Assembly (NCBI GenBank): GCA_016946835.1 | Contig: JACVTC010000016.1 | Span: 1,292,501-1,356,500 of the forward strand | Length of the DNA: 64,000 nucleotides | Source of the DNA: Neocallimastix lanati (nom. inval.) | Lineage: Eukaryota > Neocallimastigomycota > Neocallimastigomycetes > Neocallimastigales > Neocallimastigaceae | Direction: 5' to 3' | Part shown: positions 35,620-48,418 of the stretch, in pieces | How the letters are laid out: each line of letters begins with the position of its first letter | How positions within the stretch are numbered: the first letter of the stretch is position 1 | Notes under the pieces: model-generated | What the model saw: only the letters and a program-made list of their open reading frames with translations | Told to the model about the DNA's origin: nothing | Database searches by the model: none | Program-made: the position numbers and the translations under genes

Positions 35620-37701
35620 TTATTTGCATTTGCCAAATTCAGATTGACAACCGGCACGGCAATGCTTTGAAGTAGTTCCACAGTAACCATATTTACTACA
35701 ACATTCACCAGATGGACATACACCATCAGTCTTTCCACATTTGCCATTAGTAGAAACTTTAACGGTAGCAGCAGCAGCAGCAGTGGTAGTAGTAGTTTTA
35801 ATAACGGTACTAGCGGTATTACATTTACCAAATTCAGATTGACAACCAGTACCACAATGCTTTGAAGTAGTTCCACAGTAACCGTATTGACTACAACATT
35901 CACCAGATGGACAAACACCATCAGTCTTTCCACATTTACCATTAGTTGATTCCTTAGTAGTACTAGCAATACCAGCGGTATCGGTAGCAGTGGCGGCAGC
36001 AGCAGTAGTAGTAGTAGTTATAGTAACAGTTTTAGTTACAGTACTAGTGGTATTACACTTACCAAATTCAGATTGACAACCAGCACCACAATGCTTTGAA
36101 GTAGTTCCACAGTAACCGTATTGACTACAACATTCACCAGATGGACATACACCATTGACCTTTCCACATTTACCATTAGTAGAGACCTTAGTAGTAGCAG
36201 CAGCAGCAGTAGTTGTGGTTGTAGTAGTAGTAGTAGAAGTAGTATTACATTTACCAAATTCAGATTGGCAACCAGTACCACAATGCTTTGAAGTTGTTCC
36301 ACAGTAACCGTATTGACTACAACATTCACCAGATGGACAAACACCATCAGTCTTTCCACATTTACCATTAGTTGATTCCTTAGTAGTACTAGCAATACCA
36401 GCAGAATCAGTAGCTGTAGCAGCTGCAGTAGTAGTGGTAGTTTTACCTACAGTACTAGTAGCATTACACTTACCAAATTCAGATTGACAACCAGCACCAC
36501 AATGCTTTGAAGTAGTTCCACAGTAACCGTACTTACTACAACATTCACCAGTTGGACATACACCATTGACCTTTCCACATTTACCATTAGTAGAGACCTT
36601 AGTAGTAGCGGCAGCAGCAGCAGTGGTAGTAGTAGTTTTATTTACGGTAGTAGTAGCATTACACTTACCAAATTCAGATTGACAACCAGCACCACAATGC
36701 TTTGAAGTAGTTCCACAGTAACCGTACTTACTACAACATTCACCAGATGGACATACACCATCGGTCTTTCCACATTTACCATTAGTTGATTCCTTAGTAG
36801 TACTAGCAATACCAGCAGAATCAGTAGCTGTAGCAGCTGCAGTAGTAGTGGTAGTTTTACCTACAGTACTAGTAGCATTACACTTACCAAATTCAGATTG
36901 ACAACCAGCACCACAATGCTTTGAAGTAGTTCCGCAGTAACCGTACTTACTACAACATTCACCAGTTGGACATACACCATTGACCTTTCCACATTTACCA
37001 TTAGTAGAGACCTTAGTAGTAGCGGCAGCAGCAGCAGTGGTAGTAGTAGTTTTATTTACGGTAGTAGTAGCATTACACTTACCAAATTCAGATTGACAAC
37101 CAGCACCACAATGCTTTGAAGTAGTTCCACAGTAACCGTGCTTACTACAACATTCACCAGATGGACATACACCATCGGTCTTTCCACATTTACCATTAGT
37201 TGATTCCTTAGTAGTACTAGCAATACCAGCGGTATCAGTAGCAGTGGCAGCGGCATTAGTGGTGGTAGTGGTAGTAGTTTTATTTACGGTAGTAGTAGCA
37301 TTACATTTACCAAATTCAGATTGACAACCAGTACCACAGTGCTTTGAAGTAGTTCCACAGTAACCGTATTGACTACAACATTCACCAGTTGGACAAACAC
37401 CTTCTTTCTTTCCACATTTACCATCAGTAGAAACTTTAACGGTAGCAGCAGCAGCAGCAGTGGTAGTAGTAGTTTTAATAACGGTACTAGCGGTATTACA
37501 TTTACCAAATTCAGATTGACAACCAGCACCACAATGCTTTGAAGTTGTTCCACAGTAACCGTATTGACTACAACATTCACCAGATGGACATACACCTAAT
37601 TTCTTTCCACATCTACCATTAGTAGAAACTTTAGGAGCAGCAAAAGTTTGTGAAATAAGAATACCTAAAACAGCTGTTTTAAATAAATTTGAAAACTTCA
37701 T
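35620..37701 (-). CDS. Secreted protein with ten CBM18 chitin-binding domains
   Basis: Intact 693-residue frame, no intron. Residues 1-21 form a signal peptide ([17 protein letters not shown], cut before APK). Ten hevein-like domains of about 41 residues follow, each with eight cysteines in the pattern CGK..GVCP.GECCS.YGYCG..KHC.AGC..EFGKC, separated by Thr/Ala linkers likely to be O-glycosylated. Two domain types alternate: one with CGKTDGVC after [12 protein letters not shown], one with CGKVNGVC. All ten have His in KHC, where the other CBM18 domains of this window have Tyr. Domain 3 has His for the first binding-site Tyr, and domain 10 has Arg for Gly in HCRAGC. No catalytic domain is present, so it is probably a wall- or chitin-binding secreted protein; masking, adhesion or wall assembly are possibilities only. 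Confidence 0.93.
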   Translation of the reverse strand: MKFSNLFKTAVLGILISQTFAAPKVSTNGRCGKKLGVCPSGECCSQYGYCGTTSKHCGAGCQSEFGKCNTASTVIKTTTTTAAAAATVKVSTDGKCGKKEGVCPTGECCSQYGYCGTTSKHCGTGCQSEFGKCNATTTVNKTTTTTTTNAAATATDTAGIASTTKESTNGKCGKTDGVCPSGECCSKHGYCGTTSKHCGAGCQSEFGKCNATTTVNKTTTTTAAAAATTKVSTNGKCGKVNGVCPTGECCSKYGYCGTTSKHCGAGCQSEFGKCNATSTVGKTTTTTAAATATDSAGIASTTKESTNGKCGKTDGVCPSGECCSKYGYCGTTSKHCGAGCQSEFGKCNATTTVNKTTTTTAAAAATTKVSTNGKCGKVNGVCPTGECCSKYGYCGTTSKHCGAGCQSEFGKCNATSTVGKTTTTTAAATATDSAGIASTTKESTNGKCGKTDGVCPSGECCSQYGYCGTTSKHCGTGCQSEFGKCNTTSTTTTTTTTTAAAATTKVSTNGKCGKVNGVCPSGECCSQYGYCGTTSKHCGAGCQSEFGKCNTTSTVTKTVTITTTTTAAAATATDTAGIASTTKESTNGKCGKTDGVCPSGECCSQYGYCGTTSKHCGTGCQSEFGKCNTASTVIKTTTTTAAAAATVKVSTNGKCGKTDGVCPSGECCSKYGYCGTTSKHCRAGCQSEFGKCK
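36371..37200. repeat. 414-bp near-identical tandem repeat within the CBM18 gene
   Basis: Domains 5-6 and 3-4 with their linkers repeat at an offset of 414 bp (138 codons). I saw only two mismatches in the parts compared (near 36934 and 37140, the second giving domain 3 its His). This marks recent unit duplication or gene conversion and keeps the reading frame. Confidence 0.85.
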
Positions 37702-40700
37702 TTTTTAATAATTATTCCTTTTAATAAAAAAGAATTTACTCTAACTTCTATTATAAAATATTATAAAATGATATAAATTAAACTTGATACAATAAATATA
37801 TATTTCAAAATTGTTTAAAATTTACAAAACAAAAAATTAAATATTAAATATGAAACGAATGAAAAAAAAAAAAAAAGTTAATATTTTCTGTTTTTATATG
37901 AAAATCAAATTAGATAATAAAAAAAACATAAATAGTAAAATTTAGAAAATTTTTTAATACATTATTATTAAAAAAAAATTTTTTTTAGATATTAATATGA
38001 CGAATATTAATTAAATTTATAATTTAATTTACATATTTAAAGTAATATATTATAATATAAAATATATTTATATATTTATATAGTCAAATTAATATATATA
38101 ATAATATATGAGTGTATAAATATTAATAAAATAATATAAATAAATATAATAAATATATAATATATATATCACTGAAATAGATTAAAAAAAAAAATTAAAT
38201 GTATTATAGAATAAGTTTTATATAATTTAATAAAATTTAAGTATATATATAACTATAAATGTATATATGATCTATTATTATTGTATGAAACAAATAAATA
38301 GTGGCAAATAAAAAAGGAAATTTTATCTATTAAATATAATAAATACCATATATTATAATATATTCAATTTATTATTTTTATATATTTAATATGAACTATT
38401 TAATTTAAAAAAAAAAAAGATTAATAGGAAAAATAATCAATAATTGGATTTTAATTATTATTATTATTTTTTTTGATTATGGATAATTGAATTAATTAAT
38501 TAGTAATTTATTAATTAATTATTTAATTCATTCATTTACTTATTTTTATGTAACATAAAATATTTCCATTCAATGATTAATTATTCCTTTTTATTATTAT
38601 GATAGTATATTAAAATTGAAGTAAAAAGTCACAGTATAAAATAAATATAAAAATAAAAACAATTTTCTTTTCTCTTTTTTTTTCTAAAGTAAAATACTCA
38701 GAAAAAAAATTATAAAAAAATAAATACAATTATAAATAAATATAAATATAAAAAATATATAGATATATATTATAAATATAATAATAATAATATATAAATT
38801 CTTTTAATTATTAAAAAAAAAAAAAAAGATAAATTAAAATGATAATATTTTATTAATAATAGATAATAAATATAAATATATATAAATTCAACTCTAGATA
38901 TTAAGTATAAATCTAGGTTTATATGAAAATATAAATATAAATTTTAAATATAAGGTTTTATGAATATGTATATGAATTGAAATAATGAGATAATAAAAGT
39001 ATAAAACTTTTTTTTTAAATTGTTAATAAAACAAAAAAAAAAAGAGATAAGTTGTAAAAAGCAACTTTAAATGATGATACAATAGATATATTTAATTAAT
39101 AATTAAATTATATATCAAATATTCTTTTATTTATTTATTTATTTATTTATTTATTATAATAAAGTATAAAAAAAAAGTATTAAAGAAAAAAAATAAGGAA
39201 AATCTTAGATGGATGTTCCATACCATAAAATTTTTATTTAAAATAAAAATAATTAAATTTAAATCTTAATTAATAATAAAATAAATTTATTCTGATAAGA
39301 TAGAGGAATTGTTATATTAATTAAAGTTAATACTATTAAATACAAATCATTAAGCAGTTTTAAAATGTACAAATTTATTAATGTAAATGTAATGTTTTCA
39401 GTGTAACTATTACCACATGACTGCAAGTAGATTATTGGTTAATTTTAAATTTTGTCAAATTAGAAATATTTATTGATTTAAATAGTAAAAAAAAAAAATA
39501 TATATATATATATATATAATTTGATTAGGAATAGCTTATTCTTCAGTAAAAAAAAAAAGGATTTATTATAAAGACCAAAAATTTTATCTTTCCTTGTATT
39601 GTAGTAATTAAATAAAGGAATAAAAGGTTTATTAAAGTTTAAAATCTCTCTCTCTATAAAAAATTCTTTTATCATATTGAAGATCATATTAAAACAAATT
39701 TATAAATTTTGATGCATGGTTTTTTATGATATCAAATAATTATTCATTTTAATTCGTGAAAGTGTAACAAAAGATGGAAATTGTGACAAATAATACACTC
39801 TAATGATTATAGAAAATAAAAAAAAATAATATTAATAAAAAATAAAAAATATAAAAAATAATAAATAATAAATAATAATTGAATAATAAATAAAACTTTA
39901 TAAATAATAAATAATAAATAATAAATAATTAAATAAATGAATAATAAATAATATAAATAATTAATTATAATCATTTTATTTTATTATATTTTATTATATA
40001 TTTACAATATAATTTATTTTTATATAATCTATATATTATTTTTATTTATTGATTTTTTTTTTTACATTTTTTATTACATTTTTTATTACATTTTTTATTA
40101 TTTTTTTTATTACATTTTTTATTATTTTTTTTATTACATTTTTTATTATTTTTTTCATTACTTTTTTTTTATAACAATTTTTTTTTTTTAAATTACAATA
40201 AAAATTCCATATTAAACTTTTTATGGTAATATTAAAATTTTAATATTTTAATTTTTATTGTAATTTTTTTTTTTTTTTTAATTTTTTTTCTTTTATATAT
40301 TTATATATATAAAGAGTATAATTATTTATTATATTCATAGGAATTATATAATAAACTTTTCTCTAAATCTTGATATTTTAACGGAACCTGAATTTTCCCA
40401 AATGTTATTTATCTAACTAATTAAACTTTGGTATTTTTTAGTTAGAATATTAATATTTTAAATAATTTAATAATTTAATTATTTTTAAACCTATTATATT
40501 TTTTTTTGAGGAAGTTTATAAATTTAACATTTTAATTTATGAATTCGTAAAATCCAATTCATAAAACTAATTCAAAATAATCCATTATTATAATTCAAAT
40601 ATTAACATCCTCAATTATTAAATTATATTATTATCATTATTATTATTTTAATCTATAAAGAAAGGTTATAAAATAAATTAGTAATATATAAAAGAAATTT

Positions 40701-42164
40701 AATTAATTAATATTCTCTAGTCAAAAACATGCTATTATTATTATTTTTTAGATTAGGAATGAACTAAAAATATTAATATTTCAAAAGTTATTATTAATAA
40801 AACATGATTTTACAATTTTAATATAGAATAATTATTAATTAAAAATTATTATTTTTTCTTGTATATATTGGAGAGTATAAATTTTTATTTTGTTATTTTT
40901 TTTTTTTTTTTTTTTTTTTTTATACTTAGACTATTTATTATAAGATGCATTTTTAATTAAACTTAAACCTTAAATTATATTTTAAGGTAGTTTAAAAAAA
41001 ATATATATATATTTTTATAATCTCATTTATCGAATTATAATCAAAAAAAAATTATTTTTATAATCTCATTTATCGAATTATAATAAAAAAAAAAATATTT
41101 TTATAATCTTATTTATGGAATGATAATAAAAAAAAAATTATTAAGAATTTTCTGAAGTTTTTTTTAAAAAAAAAAATAAAATAAAATAAACAATGTCATT
41201 GTATTTGTTAATGTTTTATCTTTGTTATGATTTATTTATTAAGTTGTTTTAAATATTTTATATTAAAAAAATAATAATAATAATAAAAAAAAAAAATAAA
41301 TAAATAAATAAAATTTTTTTAAAATATAAAATAAAAATATTTATATATTTTTATTTTACAAAGTGACAATGACTAGTAATGATATGTTTTATTAAATTTT
41401 ATTTATTCATTTATTTATCTATTTATTTATTATTACAAAAATCACCATAAAAAAAAAATATTAATTATAACATAATATGTATGATCTTTAAAAAAAGAAA
41501 TAAAGAATAAGATGGAATTTTAAATCTGTTGTATCATAAATATAAAGATGTAATTAAGATTTATAATAGTTAACAATGTTTAGGTTTTTTTTTCTTTATT
41601 TTTCATTTGTCTGAATAAATAATAATATAGTAAGAAGACTTTTTTTTAATAAAAAGAAAATATGTATATATATATTTTTACTTTTGTAAGAATGATTAGT
41701 TGATTAGTTCCTTTCTTTAACCTAATTTAAATGATAGTATTGAAGTTGTTTTATTTTTAATTTTTAATTTTACTTTTCACCGTATTCTTTTTATTTGATT
41801 AATATATATATATATAAATTTAAAATAAAATAACTATTTGAATATTATTTCTGTTTGTGGCACTTTTTTTTTTATTTAATGAATATCTTATTATCATTTA
41901 TCATTTTTTCTTGATTCTAATCCTTTCTTGTAAGAAGACAATACAATACAATCCGATAGATTTATTTACTTAATTCTTTACTGATAAGAAAATTAAATGA
42001 ATATGTAGGGGAATAAATAGGAAGAAAATCTTTTTCTCATAATAAAAAAAATTTTTTTATCTTTTTTTTCTGTCTTTATCATATAGTGTTTATTTTTTTT
42101 TTTTAATGAAATTGTGTATTGAAATTTAAATATGAAAATTCTTAAGGATCTTTAAGATTTCATA

Positions 42165-42168
<4 letters not shown>
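37702..42168. other. AT-rich gene-free stretch upstream of the CBM18 gene
   Basis: Poly-A, poly-T and AT repeats. The frame at 39478-39687 (minus) looks non-coding, though a very decayed LINE piece cannot be excluded. ATTACATTTTTT repeats lie near 40062-40160. The first few hundred bases should carry the promoter of the 10xCBM18 gene; I see no convincing motif. Confidence 0.5.
41012..41137. repeat. Three-copy tandem repeat, about 43-bp unit
   Basis: The unit TTTTTATAATCTCATTTATC, then GAATTATAA and an A-run, occurs at about 41012, 41055 and 41097. The third copy has T and G changes. The A-run length varies between copies. Confidence 0.75.
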
Positions 42169-42209
<41 letters not shown>

Positions 42210-44254
42210 CAGGGAATATAAACTTTTATTTAATAATATTAATTAAAAATAAAATACATGGCTTTTTTTTTTATAAACTTGGAAGAAGAGAATACAGTTC
42301 CAGTGCTTAATTATATAGATAATTATATTTTTATATATTACATTTTCTTAAAAAAAAACACATTATATAATTTTAAAGATAAAAAAAAAAGATAGAATGT
42401 ATGTTTTAAAGATTAAGTAAAAATAAAATATAAAAAAAAATTAAAAATTTCTAATTAATCATAGAAAATTTATTGTAATAAGGAATACAAAAAAAATAAG
42501 TATATATAATGATTGATAAAATCTTTAAAATCAGAAATAGAGTCATAGGAAGAAAGAGGATTAAACGCTCTAATCTTCCTAAGGAATAAAACATAGAGAT
42601 CATCGATGAAATTTAAAAAAGTCCATCTAAAAGATGCAAGAGTATCGCATTTAAAAATCCAATGTTCAAAAGATTGGTTACCTTCGCCACAACAGGGGCA
42701 AGACTAGGGACAATCTTCTGAAACTCTACCCATTCTAATAGCAATAGTAGTATTGTATTTATAACCACAGCGTAAACGTATAATCCACGAAAACCCTAAG
42801 TTGAATTGGGGATATTTTAAGCTAAGCATAATTATAGCTTTATTGTTTGAGAACTTATTACTATCGTAGTTTTGACCTTTAATACTTTGAAATTTGGAAA
42901 CTGATTTCCAGTAACGTTCTAAAATATCGTCATATTTTTCACATTTATATTTTTTGATTTTTTTATACAGTGTTCTAGATTCTTTAGTCCAGGAATAATA
43001 ATGCATTTTGGGAATAGATTTAATAAGATCCTTTATAATACAGTTTGATTTACTCCATTTTGCAAATGATTTAATCTGTAAGGCTGCGCAGATACCAGCA
43101 ATAGGAGGAATACCTAGATCTCGAGATAAAGCATAAGTACTCATAGTAGAATTATGTCTAATATAGTCATTGTTTTCTGAACTTGTTTTACCATTTTTAG
43201 ATAATGAGCCGATACACCAAAATAGACCAGTATTAATTAATGTTTGAATTCTAGCCGTTCTTAATTTTGTTTGAACCAAGTAAAGGAGAAAAATAAATTA
43301 CTTTACTAATAACAAAGGATTGAAGAACTTTTTTCTTATATGCAATAGGAATAAGTTTATTTGAAAAGAAACCTGTAAATGAAAGAAGGGATTTTCTAAC
43401 TTTAAAATGCATGTGAGATATAATGTGTTCTAGTAAGAGATCATCAGAAAAAGGAATACCAAGATAAATATAACTAGAAACTTTAGGAATAGCATTCATT
43501 CCTAAAAAGAAGATTGGGTCACTATAGTTTGGAGGAGATTGGAAGTTCATTGGTTTTATAACCATAGTAGCACATTTTTCAATACCAAAAGTCATTTCAT
43601 TTAAATTAGCCCATTTGTGTACTTTTTTTTAATAATTTTTCTAAATTTTTTGTACTTGGAGCAATGAGAACAACATCATCAGCAAAGAGTCCACCACAAC
43701 ACTTTTTTCTTCCAATATTAACACCATACCTTTCACAGTCATTTAATATATCATTGATGAATAAATTGAATAAGATCGGAGATAATGGACAATCTTGACG
43801 AACACCTCTTTTAATAGGAAATTCATTTGATAACATTGAAACAAATCGAGCACGTGCTTTAGATGAAGTATATAAATTACATAGAAAATCAAAGCATTTA
43901 CCACGTCGTCATAATGATATATAATTTAGTAAGAATGTTAAAAATAGGAACTGAATCATAAGCTTTTTTAAGATCTAAAAAGGCTAAATATGTGAATTTT
44001 CCTTGAAATTTTCTTCTTTGGCAAATTTCTCTAACGGAAATGAATAAACTTATGCATTCTTCACGGTTGCGAAAACCAAATTGTTCAGGTCTAATGAAGT
44101 TGTGTGAGAGTGTGTAAGTAGATATTTTATCTGTTATAATTTTTGAAATGATTTTCAGTCCAACATTAATGAGAGAAATACCTCGATAATTACTACAGTC
44201 TGATAGGTCACCTTTCTTAGGGATTGATACAATAGAAGCAGAGATCACACTGGT
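42169..44254 (-). mobile_element. LINE family B copy B1, 5'-truncated
   Basis: Minus strand. The A-tail is the T-run 42169-42206 and the 3' UTR runs to about 42500. ORF2 pieces in order: SIPKKGDLSDCSNYRGIS, FIRPEQFGF, YLAFLDLKKAYDSVP, GVRQDCPLSPILF, CGGLFADDVVL (FADD at 43675-43686), FGIEKCATMVIKP, YLGIPFSDD, VIYFSPLLGSNKI, YSWTKESRTL, then a stop at about 42704 followed by the zinc finger CPCC..FEHWIFKC. The 5' end stops inside RT at 44254, where a family A fragment begins. Lesions: frameshifts near 43900, at an A-run at 43623-43630 (one A too many) and near 43265, plus the stop at 42704. Diverged from family A but with the same architecture. Confidence 0.85.
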
Positions 44255-44585
44255 AGTATAATAGTTAATTTTGACTTCACAATGTAAATCATAATTTTAA
44301 GATACGAAATTATGATCTTCATTGGTTGCACTAGCCCTGCTAGCCTGTTTTATTGTTTCTTCAGCATTGACGCTCTTAATAGTAGTAGTAGTAGTAGAAT
44401 ACGATTTGATCCTATTGAACAAAGACCATTACTGGCCAATAGCAATAGGTATAATCGATGGAAGAACAGCCTCAGTAACCACCAAAGAATGGAGTATTAG
44501 AATAAGTACCTGATTTCATCTGGCACTTAAATAGATCCTTCCATTCCATTGTATTGCTAATAATACTTCTTACTCCAAGAAGGAA
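44255..44585 (-). mobile_element. LINE A3, 3' portion (left of nested insertion)
   Basis: Matches A1 at about 31054-31382: the end of the 3' UTR and the C-terminal coding end (FNRFKSNRTTTTKSVNAEE equivalents). It stops exactly at CCAAGAAGGAA, where the A2 tail begins, and resumes at 47100. Confidence 0.85.
44575..44585. repeat. Target-site duplication, left copy
   Basis: CCAAGAAGGAA at 44575-44585, repeated at 47100-47110 on the other side of LINE A2. In the uninterrupted A1 copy this sequence occurs once, followed by ATTAAACAC as at 47111. Confidence 0.88.
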
Positions 44586-47099
44586 TTTTTTTTTTTTTTT
44601 TTTTTTTTAACGGCAGCAAACTTGTTTCATCTTTATTAATTAAATATTTGAAAAAAAATACATGTAACAAAAAGAAAAAAAGATAAAAAATAAAAAAAAA
44701 TAAAACACAAAATAAAAAAAATAATGGTATAATATATTCTAGTTTCATTTAATTAATATTTGTAAGACTTCACAAGGGCATTATTATACTGAAGTATAAT
44801 AATTAATTTTGACTTCGCAATGTAAATCATAATTTTAAGATACAAAATTACGATCTTCATTGGTTGCGCTAGCCCTGCTGGCCTGCCTTACTGTTTCTTC
44901 AGCATTGACGCTCTTGGTAGTAGTAGTACGATTCGATTTGAACCTATTGAACAAAGACCATTGCTGGCCAATAGCAATAGGTATAATCGATTGGAGAAGA
45001 GCCGCAGTAACCACCAAAGAATGGAATATTAGAATAAGAACCTGATTTCATCTGGCACTTAAATAGATCCTTCCATTCCCTTGTAATGTTATTAATACTT
45101 CGACCTCCAAGAAGGAAATTAAAGACTTTTTCACACACACTAGAATCAACATACACATTATTTTCAATACTATTACTAACATTACTAATAATACTATTAC
45201 TAATATTACTATTACTATTATTACTATTACTATTATTACTATTACTATTATTACTATTACTATTATTACTATTACTATTATCATTATTACTATTAACTAT
45301 ATCATTTGTTAGGTTGCCACGGTAAAAAGCATTATATAAAAATAAAATTTTATCATTAACTTTACTACGAATATGACTGAAAAAAGGACAATCAATTAAC
45401 CAATGACTTATCCATTGTTTATTACTTTTACAACAGGGACAGAAATTAGGACACATTTGATCTATTATTTTTGCAGCTTTAGCAATTCTAGCATCTAATC
45501 TATATCCGCTTCGTGCTCTCAATAGCCAATAGAAACCATATGAAAGATCAGGATATACATAACAAAGTTTAATAAATTTTGATGTTTCTTCGAATTTGTT
45601 TTTGTCATAAAACTCAACTTTAATAGAATTGATTTTCATATCTCTTTTCCAATAAAAAATTCTTGATTTTATTATCGTTATTACCTCTTTTCTCTAGTTT
45701 ACGTTTAAGAGTTCTACTTTCTTTTGTCCATGTATATTTTCTAGATTTTGGAATATTATTAACTAAATAGGAAATAATACAATTTGAATATTTCCATTTA
45801 TCAAAACATTTGACTTGAGACATAACACACTTAGCTGACAATGGAGGAATATTTAAATCTTTTGAAATAGAATATTCATTAATAAATGATTAATAAATGA
45901 TTTGGCTTTTTGTAAACCTGCAATCCATCTTAATCCTTTATTAATTAATTTCTGAGTATTATTTGTTCTCACTTTATTTGAACCAAGTAAAGGCGCAAAG
46001 TAAGAGACTTTACAAAGTACATAGGAGTTAATTATAATCTTCTTAAATGGAATAGGAATTTTGGAATTTGAAAGAAATTTACTAACAGAAAAGAGAGCTT
46101 TAGTAACTTTAGAGTTAAGTAATTTAATGATAGGGTTCAACGATAAGCTTTTATCAAATGGTATACCTAAATAGGTATAACATTTAGTTATTGGGATTGG
46201 TTGACCAGCAAGATAAAAAGTAGGATCTCTTTTATTTTGAAAAAGAGGTATGTTTGGTCGAATCACCATCGTTGCACACTTGTTAATTCCAAAATTCATC
46301 ATATTAAATTTAGCCCATTTATTTACCTTCTTAAGCATTTTTTTTAACGTAGTTCATGATAGTACGCATAGAACAATATCATCTGCAAAGAATCCACCAC
46401 AACATCTAGATTCGCCTAAAGGAATTCCAAGTTCTGAAAAATCATTAAAAATGTCATTAATAAAAAGATTGAAAAGAATTGGTGATAGTGGACAACCTTG
46501 TCTAACTCCTTTCATAATATTAAAAGATTCCGAATATTGATCATCAATTTTAACACTGGCTTTGGAAGTCAAATATAGATTTTTTATAAATTGATAACAT
46601 TTACCTCTAATACCTAAAGCATCTAATTTATATAAAATATTACCCTATTGGAACAGAATCATATGCCTTTTTTAAATCTAGAAAAGCAAGGTAAGTTTCT
46701 TTATTATCATTTTTTCGCCTTTGACAAATTTCTCGAATTGAAATAAATAAACTAACACATTCTTCTTTAGTACGAAATCCAAATTGCTCTGGCCTAATAA
46801 AATTATTTTTAAGTCCATATTCCGAAATTCTTTTGGAGACTATTTTCGAAATGAGTTTAATACCATTGTTAATCAGAGAGATATCTCGATAATTGTCACA
46901 AACAGATAGATCATTTCCTTTTTTAGGAATAGATATAATACTTGCTTCATTCCAAGAGCTAAGAAATTCTCCATTCCAAATTCTTGAGTATATCTTCTGT
47001 AAACAATTTAAACCAGAAGCAGAATTATTTACTGAATTTTCGTCATCCGGAGGAAATAAAGCTTTATAAAATTCAATAGAAATTCCATCCGGGCCTACC
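44586..47099 (-). mobile_element. LINE A2, 5'-truncated, inserted into LINE A3
   Basis: A 2514-bp insertion with the A-tail as the T-run 44586-44608, the same 3' UTR as A1, and ORF2 from the GPDG region of RT to the C-terminus. FADD is at 46378-46389. The 5' end is truncated within RT at 47099, typical of target-primed reverse transcription. Flanked by an 11-bp duplication. Lesions: a stop just after the FADD block; a short duplication near 45878-45900 that shifts the frame (AATAAATGATT twice, single in A1); and an indel near 45650. Unlike A1, it keeps TGG at the A1 stop site and a frame-preserving 8-nt A-run after the FADD block. The zinc finger CPCC..HWLIDC and an extended Asn/Ser microsatellite are present. 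Confidence 0.9.
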
Positions 47100-47440
47100 C
47101 CAAGAAGGAAATTAAACACTTTTTCACACACACTAAAATCAACATACATATTATTTTTAATACTATTACTAACATTATTAAAAAATACTATTACTAATAT
47201 TACTCTAACTATTATTATTATTACTATTATTACTATTACTATAAACATTATTATTAATTAACGATATCATTTGTTAGGTTGCCACGTTTAAAAGCGTTAT
47301 ATAAAAATAAAATTTTATCATTAACTTTACTACGAATATGATTGAAAAATGGACAATCAATTAACCAAATGCTTTATTGTTTATTACTTTTACAACAGGG
47401 ACAATAATTAAGACACACTTGATCTTTGAAGATTTCAGAG
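47100..47440 (-). mobile_element. LINE A3, remaining 5' side (right of nested insertion)
   Basis: Starts with the second target-site copy (47100-47110) and continues as A1 does at 31382 onward: VCEKVFNFLLG, the Asn/Ser repeat, KRGNLTNDIVN, NDKILFLYNAF, DCPFF and CPCC. It ends near 47440, in the zinc-finger region. Confidence 0.85.
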
Positions 47441-47607
47441 ATGACATTTCCCACTAAGAAGGAGACACAGTATTTAAAAATAAAATAAAGTTCCATGAAG
47501 TATTAGTTTTGATAAAATTAAATTAAAATTTAAAATACTGTTTTAAAGAAAATTTTTACAAATTTTATATTAATGCATATTTATTACTAATAAATAAATA
47601 CTAAAAC

Positions 47608-47676
<69 letters not shown>

Positions 47677-48306
47677 AAAGGAATAAACAAATAAAAAAAA
47701 AAAAAAAATAAAAAAAAATAAACAAATAAAAAAAATATATTTTTAGTTTCTTTTTTTTTTTTTTTTTTTTTTTTTTTTATTAATAAAATTCATACAATAA
47801 TATGAATAATGTTAATAATTTATAAGAACATTAATGAAATAATGAAAAATATGATAATATATATATATAAACATGATACATAAATTTTAATATTTTTTTT
47901 TTTTTTTTTTTTTTTTTTGGAATATATCTCTAATTCAAGTATTATATATATATATATATTTTTTATAAACTATAAATAGATATTATTATAAATATATTTT
48001 AAATTTATCAACTAACATTTTTTTTTTGAACCTATTGTATTATAAAAAGTTTTAAAGAAAAAAAAAAATGAAAAAAAAAAAGAAATGGAAAAATAAATAA
48101 TATATATAATTTATTGAACCAATATTAATATTTATTTTAATTAAAAAATAAATATTAATATTAATAATGATAATTATAGATAATAAAATTTTAAAATATA
48201 ATTATTATTTCTTTATATATATTCTTTAATTAAAAATTTTTTAATAAATATTTTTATAATTGAAATTTTTTAAATATTTGTATTATAAAAATAAATAAAA
48301 AAAAAT

Positions 48307-48340
<34 letters not shown>

Positions 48341-48418
48341 CATTGATATTTTGATAAACAAAATTAATTATACATATAGTATTTATATATATATTTATAT
48401 ATTTCAAATAATTAGGAT
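47441..48418. other. AT-rich spacer and 3' flank of the LRR-CBM18 gene
   Basis: Contains an ATT microsatellite (about 47608-47674), A- and T-runs and no gene. Confidence 0.5.

Noticed and set aside
35601-37595. Leu/Val-rich minus-strand frames inside the CBM18 gene
   Set aside because: Shifted frames of the tandem CBM18 repeats; the repeat structure makes them long.
39478-39687. 69-residue minus-strand frame
   Set aside because: Slightly LINE-like Lys/Ile/Phe content but no motif can be aligned with confidence.
42169-44254. Target-site duplication for LINE B1
   Set aside because: Sequences left of 42169 and right of 44254 show no matching repeat; the boundary may have been altered later.
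45086-45325. Leu-run plus-strand frame
   Set aside because: Antisense of the Asn/Ser microsatellite in LINE A2.
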